A stretch of 64,000 nt of DNA, taken from the NCBI GenBank assembly GCA_010119145.1, contig JAACSU010000007.1, forward strand, positions 675,813-739,812, written 5' to 3'. This DNA is from Candidatus Gracilibacteria bacterium (GTDB lineage Bacteria; Patescibacteriota; Gracilibacteria; BD1-5; UBA6164). The notes below the pieces were generated by a model. That model was not told the DNA's origin, made no database searches, and worked only from the letters and a program-made list of their open reading frames with translations. The translations under genes and the position numbers were made by a program. Numbering within the stretch: position 1 is the first letter of the stretch; each line of letters begins with the position of its first letter. Shown here piece after piece: positions 34,664 to 45,400 of this stretch.

Positions 34664-34692
34664 ACTCTCTTGTAAATCAAGAGGGTTTTTTT
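34664..34692 (+). terminator. rho-independent terminator before pilB
   Basis: CTCTTG/CAAGAG stem (up to eight pairs with mismatches at the base), loop TAAAT and a run of seven T. Partial read-through would be needed for a single long pilus transcript. Confidence 0.65.
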
Positions 34693-34749
34693 GTTATATT
34701 AAATAGTTATATGGTACTATGAATAGTAGCTTAATAAAAAAGAACATTT

Positions 34750-35985
34750 ATGCCAGATATAGATAAACGTGACGAGATAAAAGAGATGCCAATAAAGAAT
34801 AATATTGGAGATGTTGTTGCATATGTAAATAACATTTTTAAAGAGGCAGTTTCTTTTGATGCTTCTGATATACATATAGAACCACAAGAAAAATTTCTTC
34901 TCATACGGTTTAGACAAGATGGTGACTTTCATTTAATTGATAAGATAGGGAGAGACAATATATCAGCTATAGTCACGAGACTAAAAGTACTCTCAAAGAT
35001 TAAGATTGATGAAAATAAAAAACCTCAGGATGGAAAGATAGTGTATAGTCCTGAAGATAATACAAAGAAAAATATCGATATTCGTCTCTCAACTCTGCCA
35101 ACAAACTATTGAGAAAAAGTGGTTATGCGTATCTTGAAACAAGATGAGAACCTTACAAATATTGAAGCGCTGTGACTCATAGACGTCAATCTAGAAAAAG
35201 TACGAGAAGCACTCAAAAGTAAGTACGGTATTATGCTGGTAGCCTGACCGACTGGTTCTGGTAAATCTACTACCCTCTTTGGTATTTTAAAAAACTTTAA
35301 TCCCCTTGAATATAATATCTCAACTCTCGAAGATCCTATCGAGTATGACATCGAGTATGTCAATCAATCTCAAGTTCATCCAGGTATCAATTATACCTTT
35401 GCATCTGGTCTAAGAAGTCTTGTTCGTCAGGATCCTGATATCATTATGGTCGGGGAAATACGTGATAAGGAGACTGCAACATTGGCAGTAGAAGCAGCAC
35501 TTACCTGACATTTGGTGTTATCTACGATACATACGAACTCTGCAACTGGTACGATTCAACGTATGATTAACATGTGAGTTGAGCCATTTCTCCTCGCAAG
35601 TGCCATGAAAATGGTAATATCTCAAAGACTTGCGAAGAGACTGTGTGTCCATTGTAAAGCAGAAATCAAACTTACAGATCTCAAGAGAAAAAAAATAAAA
35701 GAGTTTCTTATAGATATTATGGAAGAAAGTGAGATTGATCAAATAAAATTTTATCATGGTGCTTGATGTGAAAAATGTCACGATTCATGATATAAATGAA
35801 GGCTTGGTATACATGAAGTTCTGATTGTTGAAGATTATTTGGAACCACTTATATTGGCTCAAGATAGTGCAAACAATATGGCCAAAGAGGCTGTGAAGCA
35901 TGGTATGATAACTATAGTACAAGATGCGATTCTCAAAGCTGCTCTTTGAGAAACGACCATTGAAGAAGCCTTTAAACTCGTATAA
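34750..35985 (+). CDS. pilB: type IV pilus extension ATPase PilB (short form)
   Basis: 411 aa, shorter than PilB/GspE (~550) because the N-terminal MshEN-type domains are absent. Motifs in order: [21 protein letters not shown], Walker [17 protein letters not shown] (first Gly is TGA), the Asp box in [13 protein letters not shown], Walker [15 protein letters not shown], the His box [16 protein letters not shown], and zinc-binding Cys (LCVHC, then CEKC). PilB hydrolyses ATP in a hexamer to drive pilin subunits into the growing pilus. It sits upstream of a phosphatase gene and pilC. The opposing retraction ATPase PilT is convergent at 40066-41148. Confidence 0.93.
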
Positions 35986-35993
35986 TACAAAGT

Positions 35994-37895
35994 ATGTTCT
36001 GAAGAAAAAGAAAAGAAATAAATACAGAAAATATCCACACTTTTACTGAAGCAGTAAAGGCTATTAAATCGTATATATACTTGAAAGAATGGGATTTAGC
36101 AGAAAGTGCGATTCAAGATATCAAGCAAAAAGAACAAGCAGCGTTTAGTGAACTTGAATATAAAATTAAAAACGACTATAGAGAGTTACAAAAACAAAGA
36201 AGAATATTTGAAAAAAATATGCTCACTATCACTGCTTTAGAAAAAAAATATGAAGTAGATAAAATTAAGTACGATAGAAGAATAGTAGCAGAAAGATTTA
36301 AAATCAGGTTTAAAAAGATTAAACAAGAAGTAAGAAAACTTACAACTTCAAAAAATAATAATGAAGCACTCAATTTACTCAATCATTTTCTTGAAGATAA
36401 TAAAGATAACTCTGAAGTAATTACTTATTATGCAAAAGAGAAAAAAAATATACTAAAAAGTATTCAAAAAAATCAAAGTCTTGATAAAAAACGAATCAGT
36501 GACAACGCTGAACTTGAAGCTATTCGATTAGCAGGTTTAACACTCAAGGATAAAAATGAACAAGCTCAAGAAAGAAAAAGACTCAAGGAAGAGAAAAAAC
36601 AAAATTGATTTATTCCTCAACTTATTGAAAAACTAAAATTTCATAAGAGGATGAAAGAAAAGTATGATAGAAAAAAACTTTTGGATGAAGTTAAGATTCT
36701 CATCGAAGAAGAATCAAAAGCTAAACTAGAAATTGCTGAGAAAAAGCTAGAAAATATACACAAAGGACTCATCAAAGAAGTAGAGAAGAAAAATATGCTC
36801 TGATTTGATATTTTTGGAAAGATTCTTTGATCCGATAAGATATCTGGTGATAGTATTTGATTCACAGAAACAAAAAATAAATATAGCTTCTATATTTGAG
36901 ATGCAACTGGTCACTGAGTCAGAGCAGGTCTTATTGTGTCACTCCTCTCAAAAGCCTTTCAAGAAGAGGCTCCAAAAGACGATATTGTTAATCTCACATA
37001 TATAGTGAACAATACCCTCAAGGAAAATCTCCAAAGTAAAAACTTTGTAACATGAATATTTTTTGAACTAGATAAAAAATATAAAAATGCGTTTAATATA
37101 TCTGGAATGTGACATGAGCCTCTTCTTATATATAGACATAAAGAAAAAAAGATAGAAAGAGTTATAGCATGAGGACTTGCTTGAGGAATTCGTTTAATCA
37201 AGAAAATAGAAGACATCAAGCCAAAAACTCTTGAATTACTAGACCAAGATGTGGTTCTTACCTATAGTGATGGTGTACTTGAAGCAAAAGATGAAGATAA
37301 TAAAATATATGGAATTGAAAGGCTTGAAAAAATATTTCTTCAGTCATCACAAGCAACCTGAGACATCAGAGAAATCTATAATGATCTGATAGAAGATTTA
37401 AAACTTTACAGAGGATGAAGTAATTTCTTAGATGATACTACTATTCTCATGTTCAGAAGAAATTCTGACAAGGATCTTCTCAATGCGTGATCTGATGAAA
37501 TAGAAAAGATTAAAGCAAAAGAATGACTGAGCAATAAAGAAGTAAAACGTTTAGAATGAAAAACAAAAGATCAACTTGAAGAAGAACTTAAAGAGATAAA
37601 AAAAGATAAACAAACTCTGATGATTATTAATACACTGAAATGATTGTATTATACTGGCGAATTTTTAAAATTAAAACAAGAAGCTACAAGATATATCCGA
37701 GAATGATTCATTCATAAAAAAATAAATTATTATCTTAAGAAAGCTATAGACAACGAAGAGGAATATAAAATAAGTCAGAGAAATACGAAACTGGAAAATA
37801 AATATAATGTCTTACTTGAACTCTTTAAAAAGAAAGACTTCAATACAGTTATACAAGAGTGCAACGAGATTATATCAAAGGATTGAAACATATAA
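35994..37895 (+). CDS. SpoIIE/PP2C-type serine phosphatase with long coiled-coil N-terminus
   Basis: 633 aa. The first ~270 residues are Lys/Glu-rich coiled coil (helices with AFSELEYKIKNDYRELQK). A PPM-type phosphatase domain follows: SGDSIG near residue 284, YIGDATGHGVRAGL near 302, SDGVLEAKDEDNKIYG near 423, and DDTTILM near 480 with the two Asp that bind the Mn/Mg pair. A further ~150 helical residues close the protein. Such phosphatases reset anti-sigma factor or anti-sigma antagonist phosphorylation. It lies between pilB and pilC, 8 bases after pilB, and pilC follows 9 bases on. Control of the pilus motor is suggested by position only. No kinase or STAS partner is next to it. Confidence 0.8.
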
Positions 37896-37904
37896 AAACA
37901 AAAA

Positions 37905-39125
37905 ATGGGTATCTTACAAAGAAAATTTTACGATAAAGGCTGAAATTTTGATAATGCAAAAATTATCGCTCTTTTAAAGAAAGCTCAAAAACAACAACTT
38001 AAAACGGAGTTTGGAGTTAAGAAAAAAGCAAAAAAAGAGATAGTTTTATTTGCTCATGCTGGTCAAAAAGATGTATGGCAATTTATTAATAAGTTTTCAA
38101 TCTTTATTAATTCTGGTATTGATGTAAAATGAGCCCTTTGAATCCTTTTAAAACAATCAAAAAATCCACTCATAAAAAGAATCGTTGAAGAAATGAGAAA
38201 TAATATCGATCACTGAGTCGCAATTCATGAAACAATGCTTCAGTATCCTAAAGTATTTGATTCACTGACCACTGCCCTGATTGAAGTTGGAGAAAAAACT
38301 GGTCAATTAGGGAAAATTCTGCAAGAGTTAGATATGAACTTACTTGAAAGTATAGAGCTCAAATGAAAGGTTAAGGGAGCCATGGTATATCCTATGGTTC
38401 TAATGGTGCTGACTCTGTGTATGGTGGTATTTATGATGGTATTTATCGTACCTCGTATTACTGCAGCCTTTGCAAAAGCTGGAGCTGAACTTCCAGGTTT
38501 GACACAATTTATAGTTGCCGTTTCAAACTTCTTTATTAGTAGTTGGTGGAAACTTATAATTGGAATTGTGTTGTTTGTTATAACAATGAAAGTATTTAAA
38601 CTTACCTATACAGGCCAACTCGTATTTGCTAAAATAGCCTTTCATGCACCTATATTTGGACTCGTGGTTCGCCAATCAAATATCATATATTTCATAAAGT
38701 CGTTTACTATTCTCCTCGACGCTTGAGTGCTCTTACTTGAATCAATAAAAACATCGAGTAAGGTTGTTCCAAATATGCTCTATAAACGTGAAATTATTCG
38801 TATAAAGAACGAGGTTGAGGTTGGACTGACTATGTCAAAATCACTGGGGCTTAACCTGGATTATGATACAAATGTATATCTTAACAAACTTTTTTCTGAA
38901 GAATTTGCTTACGTAGTAAGTACCGGGGAGGAAACAGGGACACTTTCCGTCTCACTCAAAAAGATAGGAACCAATTATAACAACGAGCTCAAGAGATATA
39001 TTTGAAATATGTCATCTATGATGGAGCCGATTGTTATCGTAATTGTTGGTGCACTCGTTGGTACAATTATTATCGGTATAATGATGCCATTCTTCTCGAT
39101 GGGTGAAGTTGCAAAAAACTTGTAA
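37905..39125 (+). CDS. pilC: type IV pilus inner-membrane platform protein PilC (GspF family)
   Basis: 406 aa. Two GspF/PilC repeats: one at the N-terminus with KDVWQFINKFSIFINSG and ELDMNLLESIELKGKVKGAM, the second with FIKSFTILLDAGVLLLES and EEFAYVVSTGEETGTLSVSL. Three membrane helices: one after the first repeat (VYPMVLMVLTLCMVVFMMVF), one in the middle (KLIIGIVLFVITM), and one at the C-terminus (PIVIVIVGALVGTIIIGIM). The protein couples PilB and PilT motion to pilin addition and removal. Four of its glycines are TGA in places that are Gly in other GspF proteins. Confidence 0.93.
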
Positions 39126-39147
39126 CACCAATAATAATAAGTCTACA

Positions 39148-39178
39148 AAAATACTTCTTCATTGAAGTATTTTTTTTC
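39148..39178 (+). terminator. rho-independent terminator after pilC
   Basis: AAATACTTC/GAAGTATTT stem with loop TTCATT and a run of eight T. Confidence 0.8.
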
Positions 39179-39266
39179 ATACACTTCTATTACACAACAT
39201 TTTTAAAAACAATTACTCTCAAATGCAAGAGGAAAAAGGTGTTATATTTTGATTTTAGTCAAGATA

Positions 39267-39294
39267 TTGAGTACTATCCTATGCAGTTATATAC
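39267..39294 (+). promoter_or_regulatory. possible promoter of the major pilin gene
   Basis: TTGAGT at 39267 and a TATATA-like hexamer at 39288-39293 with ~15-16 base spacing, in the 233-base gap between the pilC terminator and the pilin start. Spacing and consensus are only approximate, and the AT-rich background makes false matches common. Confidence 0.3.
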
Positions 39295-39358
39295 CTACGT
39301 ATGTAGCTTTAAGTTCTGAAACTTAATTTTATTTTATTTGCGTAACTTTCTTTCGTTT

Positions 39359-39991
39359 ATGAAAAAAGTACAAAAAGGGTTTACCCTTGTCGAGCTTATC
39401 GTTGTTATCACGATTCTTGCTATTCTTGGTACAATTGCATTTATATCTCTACAAGGATATTCTCAAGATGCTAAGAACTCTAAGGTTACTTCTGACCTAA
39501 GAACTCTTACATCAGCTGTAGAAACTGGTATCAGTGATGGTACAGTTACTCTTGGAAATGTAGTTAACCAAACTACAGGTTCTGGTAACACACTTGCTAG
39601 TACTGCTGTTTACTATTCTGGTGCAACAACTGTTAAAACTATTTCTGGTGCTCTTGCATCTGGAAACTACAAAGTTGGTGCTGTTAACTTTGCTGCTCTT
39701 CAACAAAATGGAGATAACTTCTCTTATGCTGTTGGAAACACTCAAAGACCTTACGTAATGTCAGTTCTTATTGATGGTGACCTAGATAGCGACACTGCAA
39801 CAAGAGACGGGTACGCTGTTTACCAAATTGCTGGTCAAATCCCTCAAGCTGATGGTGTTAACTTTAACTCTGCAGTTACAGGTAATTTCTTTCAAGTTGA
39901 TGGAAGTGCAATTGATGGTATTATTGCTACACCTACTATAACAACTGGTATTGTTAATAACCAAAATATTTCTGGTGGTCTTGTTTACTAA
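39359..39991 (+). CDS. major type IV pilin
   Basis: 210 aa. The prepilin leader is KKVQKG and the mature start FTLVELIVVITILAILGTIAF, with Glu at +5. This is followed by a typical GYSQDAKNSKVTSDLRTL segment and a C-terminal Gly/Thr-rich domain. None of its 24 glycines uses TGA (all GGT, GGA or GGG), in strong contrast to most neighbours, which suggests high expression with translation-optimised codons. ATG at 39359 is chosen because it gives a leader of the usual length. Located between a strong pilC terminator and its own bidirectional terminator, so it is monocistronic. Its structural role as the pilus shaft subunit is a fair inference. Confidence 0.88.
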   Translation: MKKVQKGFTLVELIVVITILAILGTIAFISLQGYSQDAKNSKVTSDLRTLTSAVETGISDGTVTLGNVVNQTTGSGNTLASTAVYYSGATTVKTISGALASGNYKVGAVNFAALQQNGDNFSYAVGNTQRPYVMSVLIDGDLDSDTATRDGYAVYQIAGQIPQADGVNFNSAVTGNFFQVDGSAIDGIIATPTITTGIVNNQNISGGLVY

Positions 39992-40018
39992 TTCTTAGTA
40001 ATCAATATCTTAGATATA

Positions 40019-40053
40019 AAAAAAGACTCTCGAATATTCGAGAGTCTTTTTTT
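40019..40053. terminator. bidirectional palindromic terminator between pilin and pilT
   Basis: AAAAGACTCTCGAATATTCGAGAGTCTTTT is a nearly perfect palindrome of 30 bases with A-run and T-run flanks; it serves the pilin gene and the convergent pilT gene. Confidence 0.88.
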
Positions 40054-40065
40054 ATATCTAATTTT

Positions 40066-41148
40066 TTACATTCTTTGTTCTAAAATAATTCTTGGATTAT
40101 TTGCATATTTTACTCCTTCTTCCTCAGTGATTTCTCAAAGTTGAATGAGTTTCAGTATATCATCCTCAAGAAGCTGCATTCATTCTCTCTTCCCCATTTG
40201 CATGGCTGTAGGTATTTGATGTATATCATTTTCCCTGATGAGATTGGATACGGCACTATTATTAACGAGTATTTCCTTTACCATATGAACTCAAGTCCCA
40301 TCTATTCTTGTAAGAAGTCTTTGAGAAAACACGGCTACCAATGCATCTGAGAGTTGCATACGAACTTGGTCTTTTTCATTTTCAGAAAAGATATCAATAA
40401 CTCTTGAAATAGTTTGAGCTGCACTTCGAGTATGAAGCGTCGAGAAAACCAAATGTCATGTCTCTGCTAAGGTAAGTGCCATTTCTACTTCTCTTTTATT
40501 ACGCATCTCACCAAATAATATAACTTGTGGTGCTTGTCTCATAGCCCCTATCAGTGCTGTTTCATAATCTGGAACATCTTTTCCAACTTCTTTTTGTTCA
40601 ATGATAGAATTTTTATGTTTATGAACATATTCAATAGGATCTTCAATGGTGATAATATGTTTTTTATAATTCGTATTGATAAAGTTTATCATAGCAGCAA
40701 GAGTCGTGGTTTTTCAAGAACCAGTTGGCCCAGTGATAAGTATAAGGCCTTGTCCGAGTTTTGTAACATTTTTGTATATATCAGTAAGTCATAGTGTTTC
40801 TATATCTGGAATCTCGGAGTTTAAGAGTCTTACTACCACCATATAGTTTCACATTTGAAATGAGAGATTTCATCTAAATCTCGCTCAGGCAAAACTAAAT
40901 GAAAAATCAAGATTTTGTTCCTTATCAAGTTTTGCCATCTGGTTCTCATCGACAATAGATTGAGCAAATTCAAAAGTATCCTTCCAAGTGAATGCCTCCA
41001 TATCTTCGTCAATACTCGTAATCTCTCCTGCTATTTTGATTGCAGGAAACGTTCAAACGGTTATGTATAAGTCACTCCCCTTGTTATCTATCATAACTTG
41101 GAGCAGTTGATCTCGAATTGGATGATCAGTTTTTATTACGTCTTGCAT
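40066..41148 (-). CDS. pilT: type IV pilus retraction ATPase PilT
   Basis: 360 aa, the normal size. N-terminal KTDHPIRDQLLQVMIDNKGSDLYITVG with a TGA glycine; Walker A GLILITGPTGSGKTTTLAAM near residue 145; Asp box IITIEDPIEYVHKHKNS; Walker B APQVILFGEMRNKREV, where the canonical GEMRDLET reads GEMRNKRE; His box ETGHLVFSTLHTRSAAQTI. PilT powers pilus depolymerisation, needed for twitching and DNA uptake. It is on the opposite strand from pilB and pilC. The C-terminus ends with NPRIILEQRM. Confidence 0.93.
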
Positions 41149-41161
41149 ATTTTTATATTAA

Positions 41162-41198
41162 AAAAGAAGTGTTCTAGAGTATTAGAACACTTCTTTAT
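41162..41198. terminator. palindromic terminator between pilT and the PDTG-tailed protein gene
   Basis: AAGAAGTGTTCTA/TAGAACACTTCTT form a 13-pair stem with loop GAGTAT and flanking A and T runs. It lies between two minus-strand genes and follows the upstream one. Confidence 0.85.
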
Positions 41199-41213
41199 AA
41201 TTATATCAACTAA

Positions 41214-42188
41214 TTACGCGAGTTGCATTTTTTTTCTTCGTGCTATATAGTAAATACTATTTATAACTAATGTTGCGAAAACAAGAATCCAAGTTGCAGC
41301 ACCAGTATCTGGAGTATCAGTAGCAGCGAGAGCCACTTCTTCTAAGTTATCTTCAGATTCAGCTCATGCTGCGTTTAAATCAATTTCCCCATCCTCAATT
41401 ACTTCTGCTGTTTCAGTTCCAGCTACTTGCATAACTTCTAGCTCATCATCTACAACTACTGTAGTATCTGTAGCTTGCTCAGCAGGTAATATTGCTCCGG
41501 ATGAAGTTGAATCTACTTCAACACTCGCAGTAAATGCTGGTGTAGTAAAGTCGTAAATCCCTGTATCAAATTCGAGATGTTTTCCGTCAACATCTTGCAT
41601 ATCTATAATCATTAAAATATAATCCTGTTCACCTACAAATGGAGGAGTTACTTTAATAGTTAGAAACGAATCATCAAATTTAGCTTTTTCAATCGAATCT
41701 ACTTTAGATTCAGCGAGTAACTTATATTCATAGCTTCCTTCACTGAGGTCTTGAATATAAGTAACGGTAAGAGTTCTCGAATCAATAACTTCAATCATAT
41801 CAATATCATCTGATTGAATACTCGAAATATTTTCTTGTATAAATCCTTCTACTCCTGCTGGAGTCGTGAAATCTATACTTCCCTCAGCTCCATTAATAGT
41901 CAAAAGACTATAACTTGTGTTAGCCTGTAGTGGATTATCTAGCAGGATATCAATTTTCTTAGCATTATCTGCTGAAAGTACTGCCCCTCTAATCTTCATA
42001 TCACTCAATACAGTGATTTCAGCATCAACGTTTCAAACTTTTACGTTTGGATTTTCTGAAAGAGTTACAGAAAGTGTGTTTTCATCTAGTACATCTATTT
42101 TTTCAACTCCAAGTGCTCACGAATGAGTAATTTGAATTAAAGCAAATAATGTCGCAAGTGAAAGTAGTATTTTTCCAAGATGTTTCAT
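41214..42188 (-). CDS. exported protein with LPXTG-like (PDTG) C-terminal anchor
   Basis: 324 aa. Signal peptide KHLGKILLSLATLFALIQITHSG, then two or three Ig-like beta segments (ENTLSVTLSENPNVKVGNVDAEI and LLDNPLQANTSYSLLTING), a Ser/Thr-rich acidic spacer, and a C-terminus with DTPDTGAATWILVFATLVI and a basic tail IARRKKMQLA. The layout 'PxTG, hydrophobic helix, Arg/Lys tail' is that of a sortase sorting signal, with TPDTG in the LPXTG place. No sortase gene is in the window. It follows the pilT gene but runs on its own transcript. Confidence 0.7.
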
Positions 42189-42284
42189 ATTTCGTAAATT
42201 AGTGTTTAATATATGACTACACAAATATTAAAACATACATTTTACAAAGTGTCAAAAAATTGGATAAAAATTATTTAAATAAAC

Positions 42285-43283
42285 TTATAAAAGAACTTGA
42301 GTAAAAATCAAGTACCCCATGTAAGTGAGATATAATCAGAAAAATAAAGTTCATTCGATACGAGTAATGAGTCACTTCTTTCAAATAAACATCAAGACAA
42401 TTATCAAAAGTACTATAGAAAGAATCTCTACAATAATATCAGTTATCAAATTATCTGATACTGGAAGATTGGCAATACCTCAAGTCAGACCTAAAACAAG
42501 AAGAATATTAAATATATTACTTCATACTACATTTCAAATAGCTATATCTGATTGTTTTTTCATAGAAGCAACAATTGAAGTCACTAATTCAGGAGCTGAG
42601 GTTCATAGAGCAACGACCGTAAGACCAATCACCGTTTCAGAAACATTAAATGAGAGAGCAATACTCCTCGCTGAGTTAACGAGTAAATCAGCTCAAAGAC
42701 TTAATCAAACAAGTCATAAAAATACATAAAGTAGAGATTTTTTCATTGATTGTGACTGTATTCAATCAAGTTCTTCAGGTATTTCTTTTGTTTGTTTTGC
42801 AAGTCAAAAGGTATAGGCAAAAAATAAAACAAAGAAAAGAAGAAAAATTAGACTTTCTCCGCGTGTTAATATGTTTATTGTCTCACCAGAGAAAAAGACA
42901 TCGAAAGCTAAAAAGAAGAGTGCAAGAGAAGCAATAAGAGTAAATGGCACCTCTTTATATATAGTTGAGCTTTTAGCTTGAAGAGGATAAATCATAGCTG
43001 CGACTCAAAGAACTAGCAAGGTATTTGCAATATTTGAGCCAATAACATTTCAAAGTGCTAACTCTGTCTGTCCTCGCATCGCTGAAAGTATATTTACAAA
43101 GAGTTCAGGAGCAGATGTTCCAAATGCTACGATAGTAAGACCAATCACAAGTGGTGATATTCAAAGTTTAGAAGCTATACTTGATGCTCCTGAAACAAGA
43201 ATATCAGCTCATTTAATAAGAACAATAAATCAAATCACGAGATACACGTAATCACTTCAAATAAATGTTGGGAGAAAATTCAT
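42285..43283 (-). CDS. CaCA-family Na+/Ca2+ (K+) antiporter
   Basis: 332 aa with about 10 membrane helices. Two inverted alpha-repeats: the first has FGTSAPELFVNILSAMRG and ALGNVIGSNIANTLLVLG; the second has LGTSAPELVTSIVASM and AIGNVVGSNIFNILLVLG. Both carry the GTSAPEL and GNxxGSN motifs that bind the cation. In the first the GTSAPEL Gly is GGA, in the second it is TGA, which is an internal test of code 25. The family exports Ca2+ against Na+. It is the last gene of nusA-rplI-ruvX-antiporter, with a 5-base gap to ruvX. Confidence 0.93.
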
Positions 43284-43288
43284 AATAA

Positions 43289-43666
43289 TTATTTTAATTT
43301 TTTAGTGTCTATATAGGACTGTAAAATACACTGGGCAGCAATATCATCACGGTGAGTCGAAAATCATTCATCAGCTACGAAGCTGGAGAAACGTTCATCA
43401 TGTCAGATAAACTCAATCTCTGGAAATATACTCTCTAATTTTTTAATAAATTTCTGAGTTTTATCGAGTTGTTTCATATCTTTTCCATAGAGATCAAATG
43501 GCAATCATACAATCATTGTTTCGATATTTTGATATTCTCAAAAAAATTTCTTTAAAAAAGAAATAATTTCGACTCTCGGAACAGTTTTATGAGAAAATGC
43601 TATATTTTGTTCAGAAATTGCGATTCATACTCGCTTATCACCTACGTCTAAAGCTCAATAGTTCAT
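43289..43666 (-). CDS. ruvX: RuvX/YqgF-family Holliday-junction resolvase-like protein
   Basis: 125 aa. Opens with YGALDVGDKRVGIAIS, where Asp is the first catalytic residue of this RNase H-like fold. The second strand has MIVGLPFDLYGKD (VGLPxxxxG motif), and later FIGHDERFSSFVADEG (the second acidic residue in DERFSS), and the final RDDIAAQCILQSYID, with the third Asp in DDIAA. It is short for this family (~140) but complete. YqgF also processes the 5' end of pre-16S rRNA, and its nusA-rplI neighbourhood fits an RNA role. Confidence 0.85.
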
Positions 43667-43672
43667 ATGTAT

Positions 43673-44125
43673 TTATTTAGCAACTATTCTAACTTTTGCT
43701 TTTGTAGCAAAATTAGAGCCCATATCAATATAGATTTCATGTTCTCAAAGGTGTTTGAGTGACGAATGAACTCATCCGAAATCTATATGTTTTTTTGAAA
43801 TGGGGATTCGGAACTTTTGAGCTATAAACTCAGCAACATCTTTTGGTTGAATACTCCCGTGTACTTTTTCACCGGAAGCTTGAAGTTCAAACTCAAATAC
43901 TTTTCCACTCAATTCATCAATAATTTCTTGTTTTGATCATAGAAGTGTTCGTCTATCTGATTCTTTTTTTTGTTTTTCAGAATTAATTTTATCTGCTATA
44001 TCTGTAGTATAGGCTTGTGCTAATTTTTTTGGGAATAAAAAATTAGAGGCATACCCTGAGGATACCTCTTTGATTTCTCATTTTTTTCCTACATGCAGTA
44101 CATGTTGTAAAAATATTACCTTCAT
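43673..44125 (-). CDS. rplI: 50S ribosomal protein bL9
   Basis: 150 aa, as expected. N-terminus KVIFLQHVLHVGKKGEIKEV has the conserved G-K-K-G turn, where the second Gly is TGA. It continues with SSGYASNFLFPKKLAQ, the long alpha-helical linker with KQKKESDRRTLL, and the C-terminal domain KVHGSIQPKDVAEFI. bL9 stabilises the L1 stalk region. Some CPR lineages lack bL9, so its presence here is useful for placement. It lies between nusA and ruvX in one operon. Confidence 0.93.
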
Positions 44126-44137
44126 ACTAGATTTTGT

Positions 44138-45250
44138 TTAAGAGTTTTGTGATGTTTGATCGTTTTGTTCTTGTTCTTTTTGTTCTTCTGTTTGTTCTAA
44201 TTCTTCAATAGATATTTTAACTCCTGTAAGTTCAGATGCAAGGTGAACATTGATTCATCCTCTCCCAACAGCTTTTGCTCTTTCTCCATAAGGAATATAT
44301 GCAATAAAAGAGTCTTCATCATCGCCTTCCTCTACTCGTACAACTGTTGCAGGTGTTAGTGACCGACTAATAATATCTCTAATATCATCTGAATTAGGTA
44401 TAATATCTATTTTTTCACCACTGAGTTCCTCCATAACAGCTTTTACTCTCATACCTTTTTGACCAATGAGTGTTCCTGCTGGATCTATTTCTTCATACGT
44501 TGAGCTCACAAGAAGCTTCGTTTTTACTCACGCGTGTCGTACAACAGCATCTATAGTCACCACTCACTCAGCAATTTCAGGTACATATTCTGCAAAAATA
44601 GCAGGTACCAGTTCCGCTCTTTTTCGAGAAAGAACTACCTTTGGTAAACTATTTTCTTCACGACTTACTTCTGCAATATAAAGATAGAGTCTATTATCAG
44701 CTACATAACTATCACGACTTACTTGTTCTGACTTAGGAAGTGTAACTTGATTTCCATTGTAATCAAATACTACTTTTCCTCCCTCAACCATATCAACTCT
44801 CATATTTACAACTTCTCCTTCTTTTCAAACAAAGAGGTCGTAGATTTTTTCTTTTTCACTATCAGCAACTTTTTGAATAATAACTTGTCTTGCAGCCTGA
44901 GAAGCAATTCGCCCAAAAATGTCACCATCTTTCGCAAGTACTTCATCTGTTACATCTATTTCAATAACATCTCCTTCTTCAAAATCTCCAGCATCATCTC
45001 AAAGATCCTCAAAAGATATTTCAGTATTTGGGTCCTCCACAATTTTTTTCACTGTTTTTTCAACAGATATTTCAAGTTCTCCAGACTCTAAATCAAAATG
45101 AACATTTACCTCTTCGTCTTTATTTCAAAAATCTTTTTTATACGCAGTCTTGAGTGCTGCTTCTATAATTTCAACCAATTTTTGTTTCGGAAGTTTTTTT
45201 TCTGCAGCAATAAGGTTAATAGCTGCTTGAATCTTTTGTACGTCTAACAT
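44138..45250 (-). CDS. nusA: transcription termination/antitermination factor NusA
   Basis: 370 aa. N-terminal RNA-polymerase-binding domain: INLIAAEKKLPKQKLVEIIEAALKTAYKKDFG. It then has an S1 domain (GKEGEVVNMRVDMVEGGKV), a KH1 domain (PEIAEGVVTIDAVVRHAGVKTKLLV) and KH2 with PAGTLIGQKGMRVKAVMEELSGEKIDII, the classic GxxG loop. A short acidic tail with Glu/Gln repeats closes it; the C-terminal acidic repeats of E. coli NusA are missing, as usual outside proteobacteria. It regulates pausing and termination. First gene of nusA-rplI-ruvX-antiporter. Confidence 0.95.
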
Positions 45251-45400
45251 ATTTTAAATTATTATTTAATATTTTTTAAAAGAAAACGAAGACTTGTTTC
45301 CAAATCTCCGTTTCTTCCTCTATTACATCTCCTCTATTATATTTTTGATATCTTATTTTGCAAATCTATATTTATTATAATAAGCTCTCTTAATAATTAT

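Noticed and set aside
39338..39361. TTG at 39338 as start of the major pilin
   Set aside because: ATG at 39359 gives a six-residue leader before the cleavage site, as in the other prepilins here; the longer form has no advantage.
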